In this document: positions 1 through 11,759 of the stretch, piece after piece
How the letters are laid out: each line of letters starts with the position of its first letter
Numbering within the stretch: position 1 is the stretch's first letter
Position numbers and translations under genes: made by a program
NCBI RefSeq assembly: GCF_018687715.1
Contig: NC_056766.1
Span: 17,540,001 to 17,604,000, forward strand
DNA from: Carya illinoinensis
Taxonomy: Eukaryota > Streptophyta > Magnoliopsida > Fagales > Juglandaceae
Reading direction: 5' to 3'
DNA: 64,000 nucleotides
Notes under the pieces: generated by a model
Seen by the model: only the letters and a program-made list of their open reading frames with translations
Told to the model about the DNA's origin: nothing
The model's database searches: none

Positions 1-912
1 CTGAAATATTCAAGATCTACCCTATGATTCCCTCTTTCGATAGCAAATCACAAGATTAAAAATCATCTAATCAATGGCCAGTTAATCAGAAGCAATAAAC
101 TCAGAATAAATCAGATAAACAAAGAGAGAATTGCATTAAATTAGCGTAGACAATCAAGCATAATTAGGAAATAGGTTACATCGTTTTCCTAGAATAAAGA
201 AAATTTAGCTCATGCTAGAAATGAAATTCAACATAAACGAATTCACCATAATTGTTCTGAGAAGATTGGAAGAAAATAAACGCTGAAAAATCCTCCTTGC
301 AGCCGCAACTCATCTTCAAAAGCTCAAGGGAACGATTCAACGCTTTTATCCCGTCCATGCTCGTGTATGATTCCAATGTACGTGCAATAATTAGAATTTC
401 CTCTCCAAAACAGATGATTTGAATCCCTCTAGCTATGTTTTTCTGTCCCAAAAAGTGTTCTCTAGTCAAAAAGTCCAGCCATAGGGTGAAAAATCCCTTT
501 TTATATCGTCTGACGGCGGAAAATCCTAAATCTGTCAAAATACAATGTTCTCTCGAGCGGGGTGTCGAGCGCACGTCGAGTGTTCGACTCTGCCTGAGTT
601 CGTTCGAGCGTCCTATTAAGCGCACATTGAGCGTTTGACTCTGCCTGATTTCGCTTGAGCGGCCAATGTCTCCGCTCGAGCGATCTTTGTTTTTCAGCAA
701 CCAACTCGAGCTCCTTGTCAAGCGGCAGTCGAGCATTTGAATCTGCTTGAATTCGCTCGAGCGGCTAAAAGCCTTCGCTCGAGCGAACTTGTAAAATTTG
801 CAATACGAAATTTTTGCAAGTCATCATGGAGCCCTATCTTGTAAGTGTTAGGATGAACTTATAAAAGGGGTTGGTAAATAGGAAGGTTCTGCTGACTGGG
901 ATTGAATAGAAG
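1..912. other. Unassigned repeat-like DNA with degenerate 51-bp units
   Basis: No gene is recognised. From about 540 to 800 the motif CTCGAGCG and variants recur, often as the palindrome CGCTCGAGCG. Related units start near 569, 620 and 722, that is 51 bp and twice 51 bp apart, each carrying a GACTCTGCCTGA-like core. Open frames run through it on both strands (for example 215-736 minus) because the repeat avoids stops; they match nothing I know. Near 913 a TTGGTATCGGAGC string resembles an initiator-tRNA-Met primer site, but no LTR end (CA) precedes it. The block could be an LTR or untranslated part of the neighbouring Tat element; this is inference. Confidence 0.4.
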
Positions 913-1137
913 TTGGTATCGGAGCATGGATATGGTGCCGGTTTAGCTCACCTAAAACCTCATTTACTAGCTTACCCTCGTACTAATCTGAGGTGCCTGA
1001 AGCTGGACGAGCTCAAACCCCTTGCTGCAATCATTCAATTTGCCAATTCCCTAGGCCGGAGGAGTATACCTGATGCTTTTATGAACTTGCCGCCGCCCTC
1101 GTCATCCTCTAAGCCTTCCCTAATTCCTTCTTCTTAG
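913..1137 (+). other. Unrecognised short ORF (74 codons), antisense to the Tat element
   Basis: A 74-codon frame that is GC-richer than its surroundings. It ends in a Pro/Ser-rich tail and is followed by AT-rich, 3'UTR-like sequence. It lies on the far side of the 79-bp array, antisense to the minus-strand Tat polyprotein. Some Tat-lineage elements carry an additional antisense ORF between pol and the 3' LTR, so this may be a remnant of one; that is inference from position only. It could equally be a chance frame. No domain is recognised. Confidence 0.25.
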
Positions 1138-1341
1138 GGTTTTAGATTTTATCTTTTATCTTTTGGACATGTAAATTTTTCACCACAACATTTACTTGTA
1201 AGGTTTTTGGATGCTGACATTTCATTGATGCTATTAAAGTTTGGTTGATTCTTCATTTTTTGCTAAATGCTTTGCCTTGAAAGAATACCGCTTGTTTGTA
1301 CATGGGTCATCTTATTTTTTCTCTGGTATTATTTTTGGCAG
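1138..1341. other. AT-rich spacer
   Basis: T-rich sequence between the short ORF and the tandem array. No feature is seen. Confidence 0.5.
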
Positions 1342-1905
1342 CTAAGTATGGGTGTCATGGGGGTCTGTTGACCTTCACGCCCATTTAGCAGTCTTTGACT
1401 CAGCACTAGTGACTTAGTATTGGGATCATGGGGTCTGTGGACCTTTATGCCCATTTCATTGCACCACTAGTTTTCGACTCATCACTAGTGACTAAGTATG
1501 GGGGTCGTGGAGTCTATGGACCTCCACGCCCATTTCATTGCACCACAAGTTTTTGACTCATCACTAGTGACTAAGTGTGGGGATCGTGGGGTCTGTGGAC
1601 CTCCACTCTCATTTCATTATACCGCGAGTCTTTGACTCATCCTTGGTGACTAAGTATGGGAGTTGTGGGGTCTGTTGACCTCCATGCCTATTTTGTTGCA
1701 CTGCGAGTCTTTGACTTATCATTGGTGACTAAGTATGGGGATCGTGGGGTCTGTGAAACTCCATACCCATTTCGGTGCACCGCGAGTCTTTGACTCATCA
1801 TTGGTGACTAAGTATGGGGATCGTGGGATCTGTGGACCTCAACGCCCATTTCATTGCACCGCAAGTCTTTGACTCGTCACTAGTGAATAAGTATGGGGAT
1901 CACAG
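1342..1905 (-). repeat. 79-bp tandem repeat array in the 3' untranslated region of a Tat element
   Basis: The core GACTAAGTATGGGGATCGTG recurs with starts at 1411, 1490, 1569, 1648, 1727, 1806 and 1885, exactly 79 bp apart. A shortened first copy begins near 1342, with about 8 bp missing. Each unit also carries a GTCTTTGACTCATCA block and a CCCATTTCATTGCACC block. The array lies just downstream, in the sense of the minus-strand element, of the Tat polyprotein end. Tat/Ogre-lineage elements are known for variable tandem repeats at this position, between pol and the 3' LTR. Confidence 0.85.
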
Positions 1906-2034
1906 AGGCACATTCACTAGGCTGCCAACTGCCTTTATTCACTAGTTTCTGTTGATTACATATAAAGAGTAGAGACTGAAATCATAAAGCAAACAAAATT
2001 TGAAGGCATAAAGAAAAACTTAGGGGAAGTATTT

Positions 2035-5000
2035 TTTTTTTCAAATGCTCGACATTCCAGGGATGTTGCACTTCTTTCCCATCAATGTATTTGAGGCAGT
2101 ATGATCTGGGATTACGGTCAGCTATAACTATATATGGCCCTTCCTAGCGTGGCCCTAGCTTACCCTCATCCTGGATTGTCACTCCTATCTCTTTAAGAAC
2201 AAGATTGCTCACTTTGAAAGATCTAGGTTTCACCTGTTTATTGAATTAGTGCTCTGTCTTCCTCTTATAGAGAATGTTTTAGGCCTCTACCTCTGCTCTC
2301 TTTTCTTCCAAAGGTCGAGGCACTCTTCTAACCCTTCATTATTCTCCCTTTGGTTGAAATGGAGTATTCAGTGTGTGGGCATGTCTATTTCTACTAGCAC
2401 AATTGCTTTATTGTCAAAGGCCATAGCGAATGGTGTTTCTCCTGTTGGTGTCTTTACGGTTGTTTTGTATGCCCATAGTATCCCTGGAAGCTTCGCATCT
2501 CATTCTCATTTCTTCTCTACTAATTTTTTCTTTAGAATGCTGAGTAAGGATTTATTAGTTGACTTCGCTTGGCCGTTAGCTTGTGGATGGCCGGGCGACA
2601 AGTACTTGGTCTTAATTCCTAGTTCCTTGCACCATCCTCTGTAGTGCTCTGAATCAAATTGCTTCCCATTGTCTGATACTATACTATGAGGGATCCCAAA
2701 TCTACAAACGATACTTTTCCACAAAGAGTTGGTAGCAGCTTTTGCTGATATGGTTGCCAGTGGCTCCACCTCCACCCATTTCATGAAATAATCCATGGCG
2801 ACTATAATTCATTTCATGCCCCCTCTTCTTAAGGGAAACAGTCCAACCAAATCTATTCCCCATTACGCAAATGGCCATGGGGCCATGATGGATAATAATT
2901 TCTCAAGGGGCAGTGTGGGACTGTAGCATAGAGTTGGCATTTGACTTATTGTTTTGCAAATTGATTGGCGTCTTTGAGGGCATTGGGCCAATAGTAGCTT
3001 GCACGTAGTGCTTTTCCTACTAATTATCTCCCGTCTGAGTGATTTCCACAGATGCCCTCATGTATTTCTGCTAAAACATATTGTGCCTCTTTTAGTGAGA
3101 TGCACCTTAGTAGAGGGGTGGCGAACTCCTGTTAGTAGAGTGTATCGTCCACTCTAATAAACCACACTGCCTTCCGTTTGATCTTCCTTGCTGCTTCTTT
3201 TCCATCGAGGAGCTTGCTTGTGTCGAGATAGTGGGAGATTTCTTTTGCCCATTTCAACATAGGTGACTCTAAGCAAAAAATGGGAGCCCCAACTGCTGGA
3301 AAATCTATCACTCTTTTATGAACCTCCCAAGGGAGGTTAACCTCGTCTTTCGAGGAGATGGCTCCTACCAACCTATCTGCCACGGTGTTATTCTCTCTGG
3401 GTATTTGCTCTAGGCTGAAATAAGTAAATTGGTCATGGATTTCCCATACTCTGTTCAGGTAAAGCTTCAATTTCCCCCCTTCGTGGCATAGGCATTGGTG
3501 ACTTGGTTCACCACTATTTGAGAATATGCTTTTGCCTTGACCTCTTTCGCATATAGTGCCATAGTTATTGATAGCCTTGTGATCAAGGCTTCATACTTTG
3601 CCTCATTATTGGTGGTTTTGAATGCAAGCGTCACCATATAGTAGTGCTCCTTGCCATCCTCTTCAATAATATAGACTCTTATTCCTCCACTTGCTTGGCA
3701 AGGTGACCCATCGATGAAAACTTGCCATGGTCATAGGCGGGGCATAGCCTGAATCTCTTCTGGGAACCCTATGAATTTGACCACAAAGTCAGCCAGGAAT
3801 TGTCCTTTGATCGCAGTCCTTGGTACATGCTCGATGTTGTACTGACTAAGCTCGATAGACCATGCAACCACTCTGCCCGCAGAGTCTGGCTTTTGCAGTA
3901 CTCTCCCGAGCAAGTGCTCAATCATTACTTTAACAAGGTGGGCCTGAAAGTATGGGTGTAACCTACTTGCGGCTACCACCAAACTGAATGCCAACATCTC
4001 CAATTTTGGATACCTAACTTCTCAGCACCCTTGAGTGCATAGCTCGCAAAGTATACTAGTGCCTGGGTGGCACCCTCATTCTTTACTAGGGCTACTAAGA
4101 CGTCGTGTGGGGATACCACTAGGCACACATACAAGACCTCTCCAACATTGGGCTGCTTTAGTAGTGGTGGGCTAGAAAGGTAGTATTTTAATTCCTGGAA
4201 AGCCTCATTGCATTCTTTGTTCCATGTATGGATTTTGCTCAAGACTTTGAAGAAAGGTAGGCATTTGTCTATGGACCTTGACACAAATCTATTTAGGCCG
4301 CTATTCTTCCTGCCAATCATTGTGCATCATAATGTTCCGTGGCGGCTTCATGTTTATTATGGTTTGATTTTTTATGGATTTTCCTCAATCCCTCTCTTTG
4401 AAACTATGAAGCCTAAGAACTTTCCTGAGTCTATGCCGAAGGCACACTTTGACGGATTTAGCTTCATTTTATACTTTCAAAGAACCTCAAAGGATTCTCA
4501 TAAGTCAGCCAGGTGTTGAAAGGGCTCCTTGCTTTTCACCAGTAGGTCATTGACGTATACCTCCATTGTTTTCCAAATTTGTTGCTTGAACATCGGATTG
4601 ACCAATCTTTGGTACATATCCCCTACATTCTTTAAACCAAATGGCATTACACGATAGCAATAGAGGCCTTTATCGGTAATGAAAGTTGTTTTCTCTTCAT
4701 TTGATTTGTTCATATAGATCTGATTATAGCTCGAATAGACGTCCATGAAACTCAACACTCAGTGCCCTCCTTTGGCGCCTACAATACCATCTATTCTTGG
4801 TAGTGGAAAGCTATCCTTTGGACAAGTTTTGCTTAAATCCGTGAAGTCAATGCACATTCTCCATTTGTCTTTTACTTTTTTCATCAACACAACATTAAAA
4901 AGCCATTCAAGGTAATAAATTTCCCTGATGAACCCTGCTATCAAGAGGCGGTCAATTTCTTCAACTATGGCTAAGCACTTCTCTATGCTGAAAGTCCTTC

Positions 5001-5455
5001 TCTATTGTCGTACCTTCTTTACTGTTAACTTGAACATAGCCTGTGTTCCTTTACTTCATTGTCAATGCTCGACATTTCCCCGTGGCTCCAAGCGAACACA
5101 TCTAGATGCTCGCTTAACAAGTGCTTCGATGCCTCCCGGTATTCAGGCGCAAGCCTCTTTCCTACTCAAGTTGTGGTATTCTGATGGTCTGAGTGGAGCA
5201 TCACAAGCTCCAAATGTTCATTTGCCTAAGCTTGCTTCAGATTAGTTTCAACTCTCCCTTTAATATCTTGACTGTCGAGGGCCAGGTGAGGTGGTGGTGG
5301 TTTAATACCTAGTTTTTCGACAATCAGGATTAATGGCGTTGGCACCTTGAGCTCTTGTACGTAACATTCTCTTGCTTGGATTTGCTCTTCCCTTACCTCT
5401 CCAATGCCTATTTCTGTTGGAAATCTTATCTTCAAGTGGTAAGTGAAGGTCACAG
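2035..5455 (-). pseudogene. Tat-lineage Ty3/gypsy polyprotein relic (PR end, RT, RNase H, aRH, IN)
   Basis: Read right to left, the fragments follow Tat pol order. They are the protease end (5226-5453), RT with a CPKDSFPLPRID block (4759-4944) and the fingers/palm with YVNDLLVKS (4498-4758). RNase H follows (3731-4320), then a second archaeal-type RNase H with a TNNEAKYEAL motif (about 3330-3700), which marks the Tat lineage. The integrase has a His/Cys zinc finger (about 2940-3080), a catalytic core (2506-2796) and a PHPWN-type C-terminus (about 2035-2200; here QHPWNVEHL). It is broken by many stops and frameshifts. Catalytic losses are visible: the RT YVDD motif reads YVND, and the integrase Glu after NGQA reads Lys. 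The 5' side ends abruptly near 5455, with no gag, primer site or 5' LTR. Tat assignment is firm; family name unknown. Confidence 0.9.
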
Positions 5456-6250
5456 TGTAATACGTGAGTCTTACTATGTGGGTCCTTACGTCATTTTATT
5501 TTAATCCATAAGTTAAATATTTTCATGTAAAGATTTTTATTATTTGATTAATTCATTTTTTTTTTTTTTTAAGATGGGTGTATTTTTATTTTATGTGAAT
5601 AAAATGAGTTGAGAGCATGATTTTAATATCCTTAATATATTTCCTCTTAAGTCCCTAATTTTAAATTATTTATGAATTTGGCTCATTACATTTACACTAT
5701 TGGATTGAGGTAGGTTAAATAACTATCTCCTTATGCTTGATCTAAACCGTCCAATCATCACCTAATCAAGATAAGCTTTGACCAAACCTTTTATTTCCTT
5801 AGGATTTCCGTTGGTTAGAAGCCAAGATAATTGTAAGTTTCTTCTCACTTCCTCAAGCTGACGCCTACTACTAATTCCTCTTCTTTTTCCTTCATCTTCC
5901 AATTCAAGAGAAAACTAAGATTTCTTTCCATCATTTAAGCCGTGTGATCCCCAAAAGGAAGAAAGAAATTTATTTTTCCCAAACCGTACCATACATCTCT
6001 TTTCCATACCATTTTGAGTTGTTCATAGTTTGGGAATTCCAAGTTGCTTTTATCTTCCAAGAAGTGAAGAAGTTGGGGGTAAGAGGTTCTTAACTCATTT
6101 CTTAGTATGGGTGATATATGAATTTTGAAATACATGAATTATCTTGTATATATGTATTTGGTTTTGAGGTTTTGTTTCATGTATATAAATATATAAGGCT
6201 GTTTTGTGGTTGTGTTTCGTGTATATAGATATATACGGGGCTGTTTTGAT
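5456..6250. other. AT-rich intergenic DNA
   Basis: A T-rich stretch with a poly-T run near 5560-5572. No coding, RNA or repeat structure could be supported. Confidence 0.5.
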
Positions 6251-6254
6251 GTTG

Positions 6255-6305
6255 TACTTTATATATATACTAGGTGAAAGCAACATGCAATGCACGTTTA
6301 CTTAG
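6255..6305 (+). mobile_element. Helitron-like terminal sequence
   Basis: The segment TATATATACTAGGTGAAAGC is followed by ACATGCAATGCACGTTTACT. Plant Helitron ends often show TATATACTAG followed by a short GTGCA/TGCAC palindrome. The expected TC at the very tip is not seen and the other terminus (hairpin plus CTRR) was not located. A similar string occurs near 20119. The adjacent RPA70-like pseudogene adds contextual support because plant Helitrons commonly carry RPA genes. Confidence 0.35.
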
Positions 6306-6525
6306 TTTATATGTAATTTTTTTTTGTTAAGAATTAATTTTTTATTAATAAAGATGTAATATTTTTGGTTAGTTAAATAACTAATGATGTAATGTTTATA
6401 TAATTGATAAATAATTAAACATTGTGATATATTAAAAAAGAAGAATATTAATAGAATCTATAGCATGATCCTATAAATAAACATCGCTCATAGTTCTATG
6501 AAAACTGTTTGAGATCATTTTGATT

Positions 6526-7850
6526 CTAAGATGACGATCCAACATTTTTCTCATCTTGTACCGCTTCAATAGAGAGGATATTAAACTGCCTATATTTTTT
6601 CTCCTTAAGTTTTTTTGGATCTGCATAAACTTGAATCTTCCAAATTTTTTTTGATAATTTCTCCGCAACGCTTTTAACATATGGTCAATTTTTCTACAAA
6701 ATAAATTTTGAATAGCTTTACATAATTAATAAAAAAAAACCCAATTTTTTTTTTGTAATTAATTCATTATAACAAAACTCAACTTTTGAAGAAAAATTAA
6801 AGAGATACCTCTCCAGCATGTTCCATCAATTCAACTGCTGAACAACCAAGTGCCTGTTTTGCTACTTCACCAAACATAGTAGCAGCTAGCTTTCCAGTAT
6901 TATCGTTCAATTCAACATATGCCCTAGCACTTTAAATGCGTTGAATATATTAATTTCAATTTGAATAGTGTTTAATTATAAATTAAATCAAACATCAATT
7001 TTAAATTAAAATTGTAAGATACATACTGTGGTTTGCAAACCCCTTTGCTTTTGCAATATATACAAACAAAGTTTTCATTGTATTTATATCCAGTTCCTTT
7101 ATTATAGCCAATGCATGACATGTAATAAAATACTTGGGCAAAGTCAATAACATTTATCTTCACCTTTATCCAGAATTTTTCTTTCTACATTAAATCATAA
7201 TCAATTTTTAGAACGAATGTTTGTGTAAATATTTTTAATTTATTACTAATAAAATAATATTTACTAATAAAATAATATTTACCGCCATAGGTTGTAAACC
7301 CTTAATCAACTCTACAATATCACAATTCTTCACAATTTCCCGAATACCAACAAATGACAGTGGTGCAGATGGATATGTCAAGGATCTTGCAATGATACTT
7401 TTAATTATCAAATCGTTATTCTCCACCCTTAAAATTCAGAAAAGAATAATAATGTAAGTCAATGAAATATACATGTAAATTACATAAATCACATAATTAA
7501 CTCTAATATAAATGCATTAATATGTAATAGTTAATTTTCGAGAATTTCCATTGATTCATTGCAGCTGCCTCAGGAAGAAGAAGATTGATTATAAACGTAC
7601 TTCATGGACGTGATGATAAAGACAATCCTTTGTTGAAATTGAGATCAATATTAGTGCTAGTATATACGATATGAAAAAATATCTAAGCTGTTTTATTATT
7701 ATAAATACCATTATATGATCCAACAGATATTTTTGTTCCAAGTATTATTGGCCTATCTTCAATAATATCTTATATTTTCTGACATTCATCTTGGACAAAT
7801 CGACCCCACATAGTCAAACATATGGGGTTCAAGCTACAAAATTGAAATAA
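6526..7850 (-). pseudogene. RPA70-like single-stranded DNA-binding protein pseudogene (C-terminal half)
   Basis: Minus-strand exons match the large subunit of replication protein A. A first block (about 7700-7840) has LTMWGRFVQDE, then DRPIILGTKISVGSYNG, typical of the central OB fold. A second block lies at about 7545-7640 (INLLLPEAAAMNQWK). Further exons are 7283-7427, 7027-7194 (IKVKI start and a zinc-ribbon C-x2-C), 6809-6923 (AYVELNDNTGKLAATMFGE) and the last exon at about 6526-6668, ending at a TAG. Junctions have plausible GT/AG ends. Damage includes a TAA in the first block and a frameshift near 7610. The N-terminal part is absent; a chromovirus LTR starts about 100 bp upstream. RPA70 binds ssDNA; copies like this often come from Helitrons, so it may be element-derived rather than the host gene. 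Confidence 0.75.
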
Positions 7851-7951
7851 TTAAAAGAATTAATAAAATATTCCTAAATCAATATTGCAATTCAATTTGA
7901 AAAGAAATGAAAAGTTATAAGAATTTTTTACCTTTCATCAATAACATATAT

Positions 7952-10224
7952 TATGATGACCCGCTTTTATGTGTATTTTCACTGAAGTCTTGTTTTTATT
8001 TTAATTAATATATTGGTTCATTTATTTTAAATTAATGTATTTTAATTGGTTTTTATTTATTTGATGTTGTGTTTAATTTATTTAGTCGTTTTACGGTTTT
8101 TAAAATCATTTTCGGCGGATCAGTTTTGGTTTCCGGAGTGAGGACTAGACCTCATTTCTTTTCCCTCATCTTTTCTTTTTCTTTTTTCTTTTTCATTTTT
8201 CTTTTTCCTTTTTCCTTCTTTTTCTTTCTTTTTCTTTCTTTTCTTCTTCTTTCGTCTCCTTTCTCTCCAGCGTACGCCGAACAGCCTGTTTTTCTCCTTC
8301 CCATCGCCGCCCCTTTGACCACCCAGTTCTCCACCGTCCGGCCACCGTTTAGTGCACCCCCACCAGCATTCTCTTACCCTTCCACCAGAGATCATCCCCA
8401 CCAATTTTCAGAGCCATCGGACCAGCCGTTAGCCACCGCGAGCCGCCGGAAGCCACTGCACCTGCTCTGTTTTTGCCCCTGTCGCCGGTTGCTTTCGCAG
8501 CCGAGAACCGCCTCTCGCCGGCGGCATGGCCTACACCACCCACCCAGTTTTCTTCCCCTTTCACCGGTGAACATCCCCACCAAGTTTCACCGCCATCCAA
8601 GCCACCGTTAGCCGCCACGAGCTCCTCCAAGCCATACGGTTTTTCACCGATTCCGGCGCCGTCGCACCACCTCCAACCACCATCTCTTCACAACTTCTTC
8701 CCCTACCTCTTGCCGACCTAAACCACCCATTTCCGGTCTCGATCCGTTGCCGGAGCAGCTCACATGAGCTCAACTCCGTTTAGCCCCTTTTTGGCCTTCG
8801 ACCGCCATTTCCACCACCACCCACGGCCAAAACTCATTTCCCTTAGCTTCATAAATATCTCAAGGCCATTCCCTATCAATCCCGAGCTTTGGTTTATCCC
8901 CGTTCAAAAGTGGGTATTTTACAACCCACGGCCACAGTGAAATTTCACTGTTACGTTGCTTTCCTTCCGTCGTTTGCAACGCCGGGTGTTTTCTAAAAAT
9001 ACCATATAGCGCTGTAAGTATTTTCCAAACCCTAATTTTAGATTTAAATATATTTTTCTCTTTCAATAATTAATTGTTGTTGGTTGGCTGATTCCGGACT
9101 GAGTCCGAAGAGTTCGGGGGTCGAATGGATTGAGGACAGAGTGCTTGGTTTTGCTTGTTTGTGTTTGCTTGATTATTTGAGCCATGAGGCGTGAGTTGCA
9201 TATTGTGTTTATGTGCTTATTGTTTTAATCGAGAAAATCCCGTTTTATTGGCGTAAATGGTTTTTGGGTGCGTGTATCTCACGAGCCCAAGCCGGGATGG
9301 GTTATTATCTCGGTGCAGCTCCTCTGGTCACTCGGGAGTGGATAATACTGAGTGACATCCCCTGGGTTGTCACAGGGCGACGACCGGATTGCACGATATG
9401 GTAACGCTGTCGTGACGACTTCGTGGTCCCTAGAGTGACGGGGACTAGAGGATGGCCTGACCAGGTACGCGCGGGGTGTGAGTCTGGGCCTCGCTCGTTT
9501 AGGTGTCACACGCGTAGTTGTTACCTGCTGTGTGGCACAGAGCCAGGGTGTGCGGGTGATCCCTAGGGGAGATCATGGTGCATGCATAACCGGATTGTTT
9601 TTATGGTTTTCGGATGCGGCCCATTTTTTGGGAAAATGGCGATGTTTGGTTTTCGAGACTTTTGATCCATTTTCTAGGAAAATAGTGGTTTGGGCCATTA
9701 TCTGGGATAATGGCAAGGCGTGGTTTTAAGGATATGTTTTTGTGGGCCAAATGGGCTTTTGGCGTGCGTGGAAAAATTATGGTTTTATGGCGCATGTGCA
9801 TTGGTTTTTATTTCATGCATATTGTTTGAGTTTTATATGTTTTTATCTAGTGGTGTTTGGAGTTTACTTACCTGCGGCACCATTTTTGGTACCGTAGATT
9901 TTGGTGCAGAGATCGAGGATGAGGAGGAGGAGGCTGAGCCCGAGGATGCGGCTCTGCGGGGATGCTGATGTTATGTTTTGTACTTGGTTTAAAATTATAT
10001 TTGTGTTTGTAATATTCTATTCCATATGTTTTTTAAGAGCTTTGTATTAAACAAGAAAAATTCTGGTACTTAGTTATTGACTTGCTTTTCACTGCGTATT
10101 TCTCGTGCACATTCGTCGCTTATACACACACTTGGCACACGTCGATAAGGTGATGACCCGTGATGTCATCATCCGGACGTCTCGATTTCCCCGTGTCCGT
10201 GCAGGGGGATTTGGGGGCGTCACA
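7952..10224 (+). mobile_element. 5' LTR of a Tekay/Del-type chromovirus (complete)
   Basis: This 2273-bp LTR starts TATGATGACCCGC (originally TGTGATGACC, as in sister copies) and ends GGGGGCGTCACA, two bases before the primer site. Internal landmarks shared with six other full or partial copies in the window are a polypyrimidine tract (8154-8262), a GTAAGTATTTTCC block, a CGGACTGAGTCCG palindrome near 9094, a CAGGTAAGTA donor-like motif on the opposite strand near 9870, and an acidic ORF ending 257 nt before the LTR end. Confidence 0.92.
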
Positions 10225-10226
10225 GG

Positions 10227-10238
10227 TGGTATCAGAGC
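10227..10238 (+). other. Primer-binding site, initiator tRNA-Met type
   Basis: TGGTATCAGAGC lies two bases after the 5' LTR end. It is the standard Met-tRNA primer site of plant Ty3/gypsy chromoviruses and fixes the LTR boundary. Confidence 0.93.
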
Positions 10239-10523
10239 AGTTTGACTCTGGGTAAAACCACATGTCCCGTAGGTAGTACCAGAATGTTTTTAAGGTTATG
10301 TTTTAAAAATTATGTTAAGTAAAGTTGTTATTTGATTGGTTTTATTTGTTTTATTTGTTTGAAGTTGTTTGCTTGTTTTTATTTATTTAGTTATGTTTTG
10401 CAAGCTGGTTTCTTTTTGTTTCTTGTTATGTGGTGTTGGTCTTTGATTTTTGTTTTTGTTTGTTGTTGGTTTTATTTGTTTTTGTTTTCTTAAAGTGGGT
10501 CAAAGGTTGTGGTGGCAGGAAAA

Positions 10524-11701
10524 ATGGTGAGACCAAAAAAATCTACTCAGGAGCCACGGGACAATACATCAAGAGATGACTCCATAGCCTAAGCAATACG
10601 ACAGATGACGGAGTTTATGCACCAGAATTTTAGGCCACAGCAAGCAGGGCCTTGGCCACAACCAGGAGGACCTTGGCCACAACAAGGGGGTCCCTGGCCG
10701 CCACAAGGAGGGCCTTATCCGCAACAAGGAGGACTTTGGCCGTAACTAGGAGGTCCTTGGTCATATCAGGGAGGGCCATGGCTTTACCCGGGAGGATCTA
10801 GTAGCATGGTGCAAGCCGGATGCACCTATGAGCGCTTTCTGGCGCATAGGACCCCACACTTCACTGGAGAAGAGAATCCGCTTCAAGCTGGAAAGTGGAT
10901 CAAGGACTTGGAAAGAACTTTTGAGGTGTGTGGTTACACCGAGGCACAACTAGTACTTTACGCCAGCTATCTGTTGCAAAGCATCGCTTCTGATTGGTGG
11001 GATACCAAGAGGGTGATGCTGGAATTAGAATTGGGATCCTTCACCGCTGTGACCTAGCAGCGTTTCAAGAAAGAATTTAACGACCGCTTCTTTCCCACTT
11101 CTGTAAGGAAGCAAAAGGCAAGAGAGTTATCAAATTTAGTTCAAGGGAGCATGACAATGGAACAATACGCCACAGAAGAGATGCGAGCTGAGCGTTTTCA
11201 GGAGGGACTACGCCCTGATATACGCCGTATGGTGGTCAGCCACCGGATATCCACTTTTTAGGACTTAGTGGATGTGGCCACCCTTGTGGAGCCAGAGAAT
11301 AATCTGAGTATGGGCTCCCCTCCGGGTCATAAGAGGTGGAGTTTTTCTGGTGAAGGAAACAACTCAGGTTCGCCTCAGAAATTGTTCAGCGGACCGAAAC
11401 TCAACCGCAAGCATCCTCAGGTGTTCACATGGGAGGACGTGTGCCTGTTTGCGGAGTTTGTAATAGAGCCCATGTGGGTGAGTGCCCTTCTGGTGGGGCT
11501 CGATGTTATAATTGTGGCCAACAGGGTCACTTTGCCCGAGAGTGTCCAAGACTAGTTCAAGGAAGCTATGGAGGTAGACGCGGTGGAAGAATAAATCTAA
11601 GGCAAGCAGTGCAAGCCCGAGTTTATGCTGTCACACCCGGAGATGTGGATGATGAGGCACCAGCGACCCATGATGCTGGAGTAATTACAGGTATGGATTA
11701 A
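10524..11701 (+). pseudogene. Chromovirus gag relic
   Basis: The frame starts at ATG 10524 and would encode the capsid/nucleocapsid protein that packages element RNA. It shows an N-terminal Gly/Pro/Trp/Gln-rich repeat (about 10630-10790, 24-nt period, GPWPQQGG units), a retrotransposon gag capsid domain (about 10830-11230) and a zinc knuckle CYNCGQQGHFAREC (about 11500-11545). It is dead: in-frame stops at 10590, 10743, 11055 and 11259, a frame change before the zinc knuckle, and an apparent deletion near 11165-11190 where the block following EQYA is missing compared with typical gag proteins. The 286-nt leader after the primer site is T/G-rich. Confidence 0.9.
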
Positions 11702-11759
11702 TTTAATTTAATTTTATGTTGGATTTAATTTTTGGTGTATTTGGTTTCTCCTTTGTATT

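Noticed and set aside
905..930. Met-tRNA primer-site-like string near 913
   Set aside because: It has a mismatch, no LTR terminus next to it and no gag after it; probably chance or a very decayed element.
2249..2644. 131-codon plus-strand ORF
   Set aside because: Antisense shadow of the Tat integrase and its C-terminus on the minus strand.
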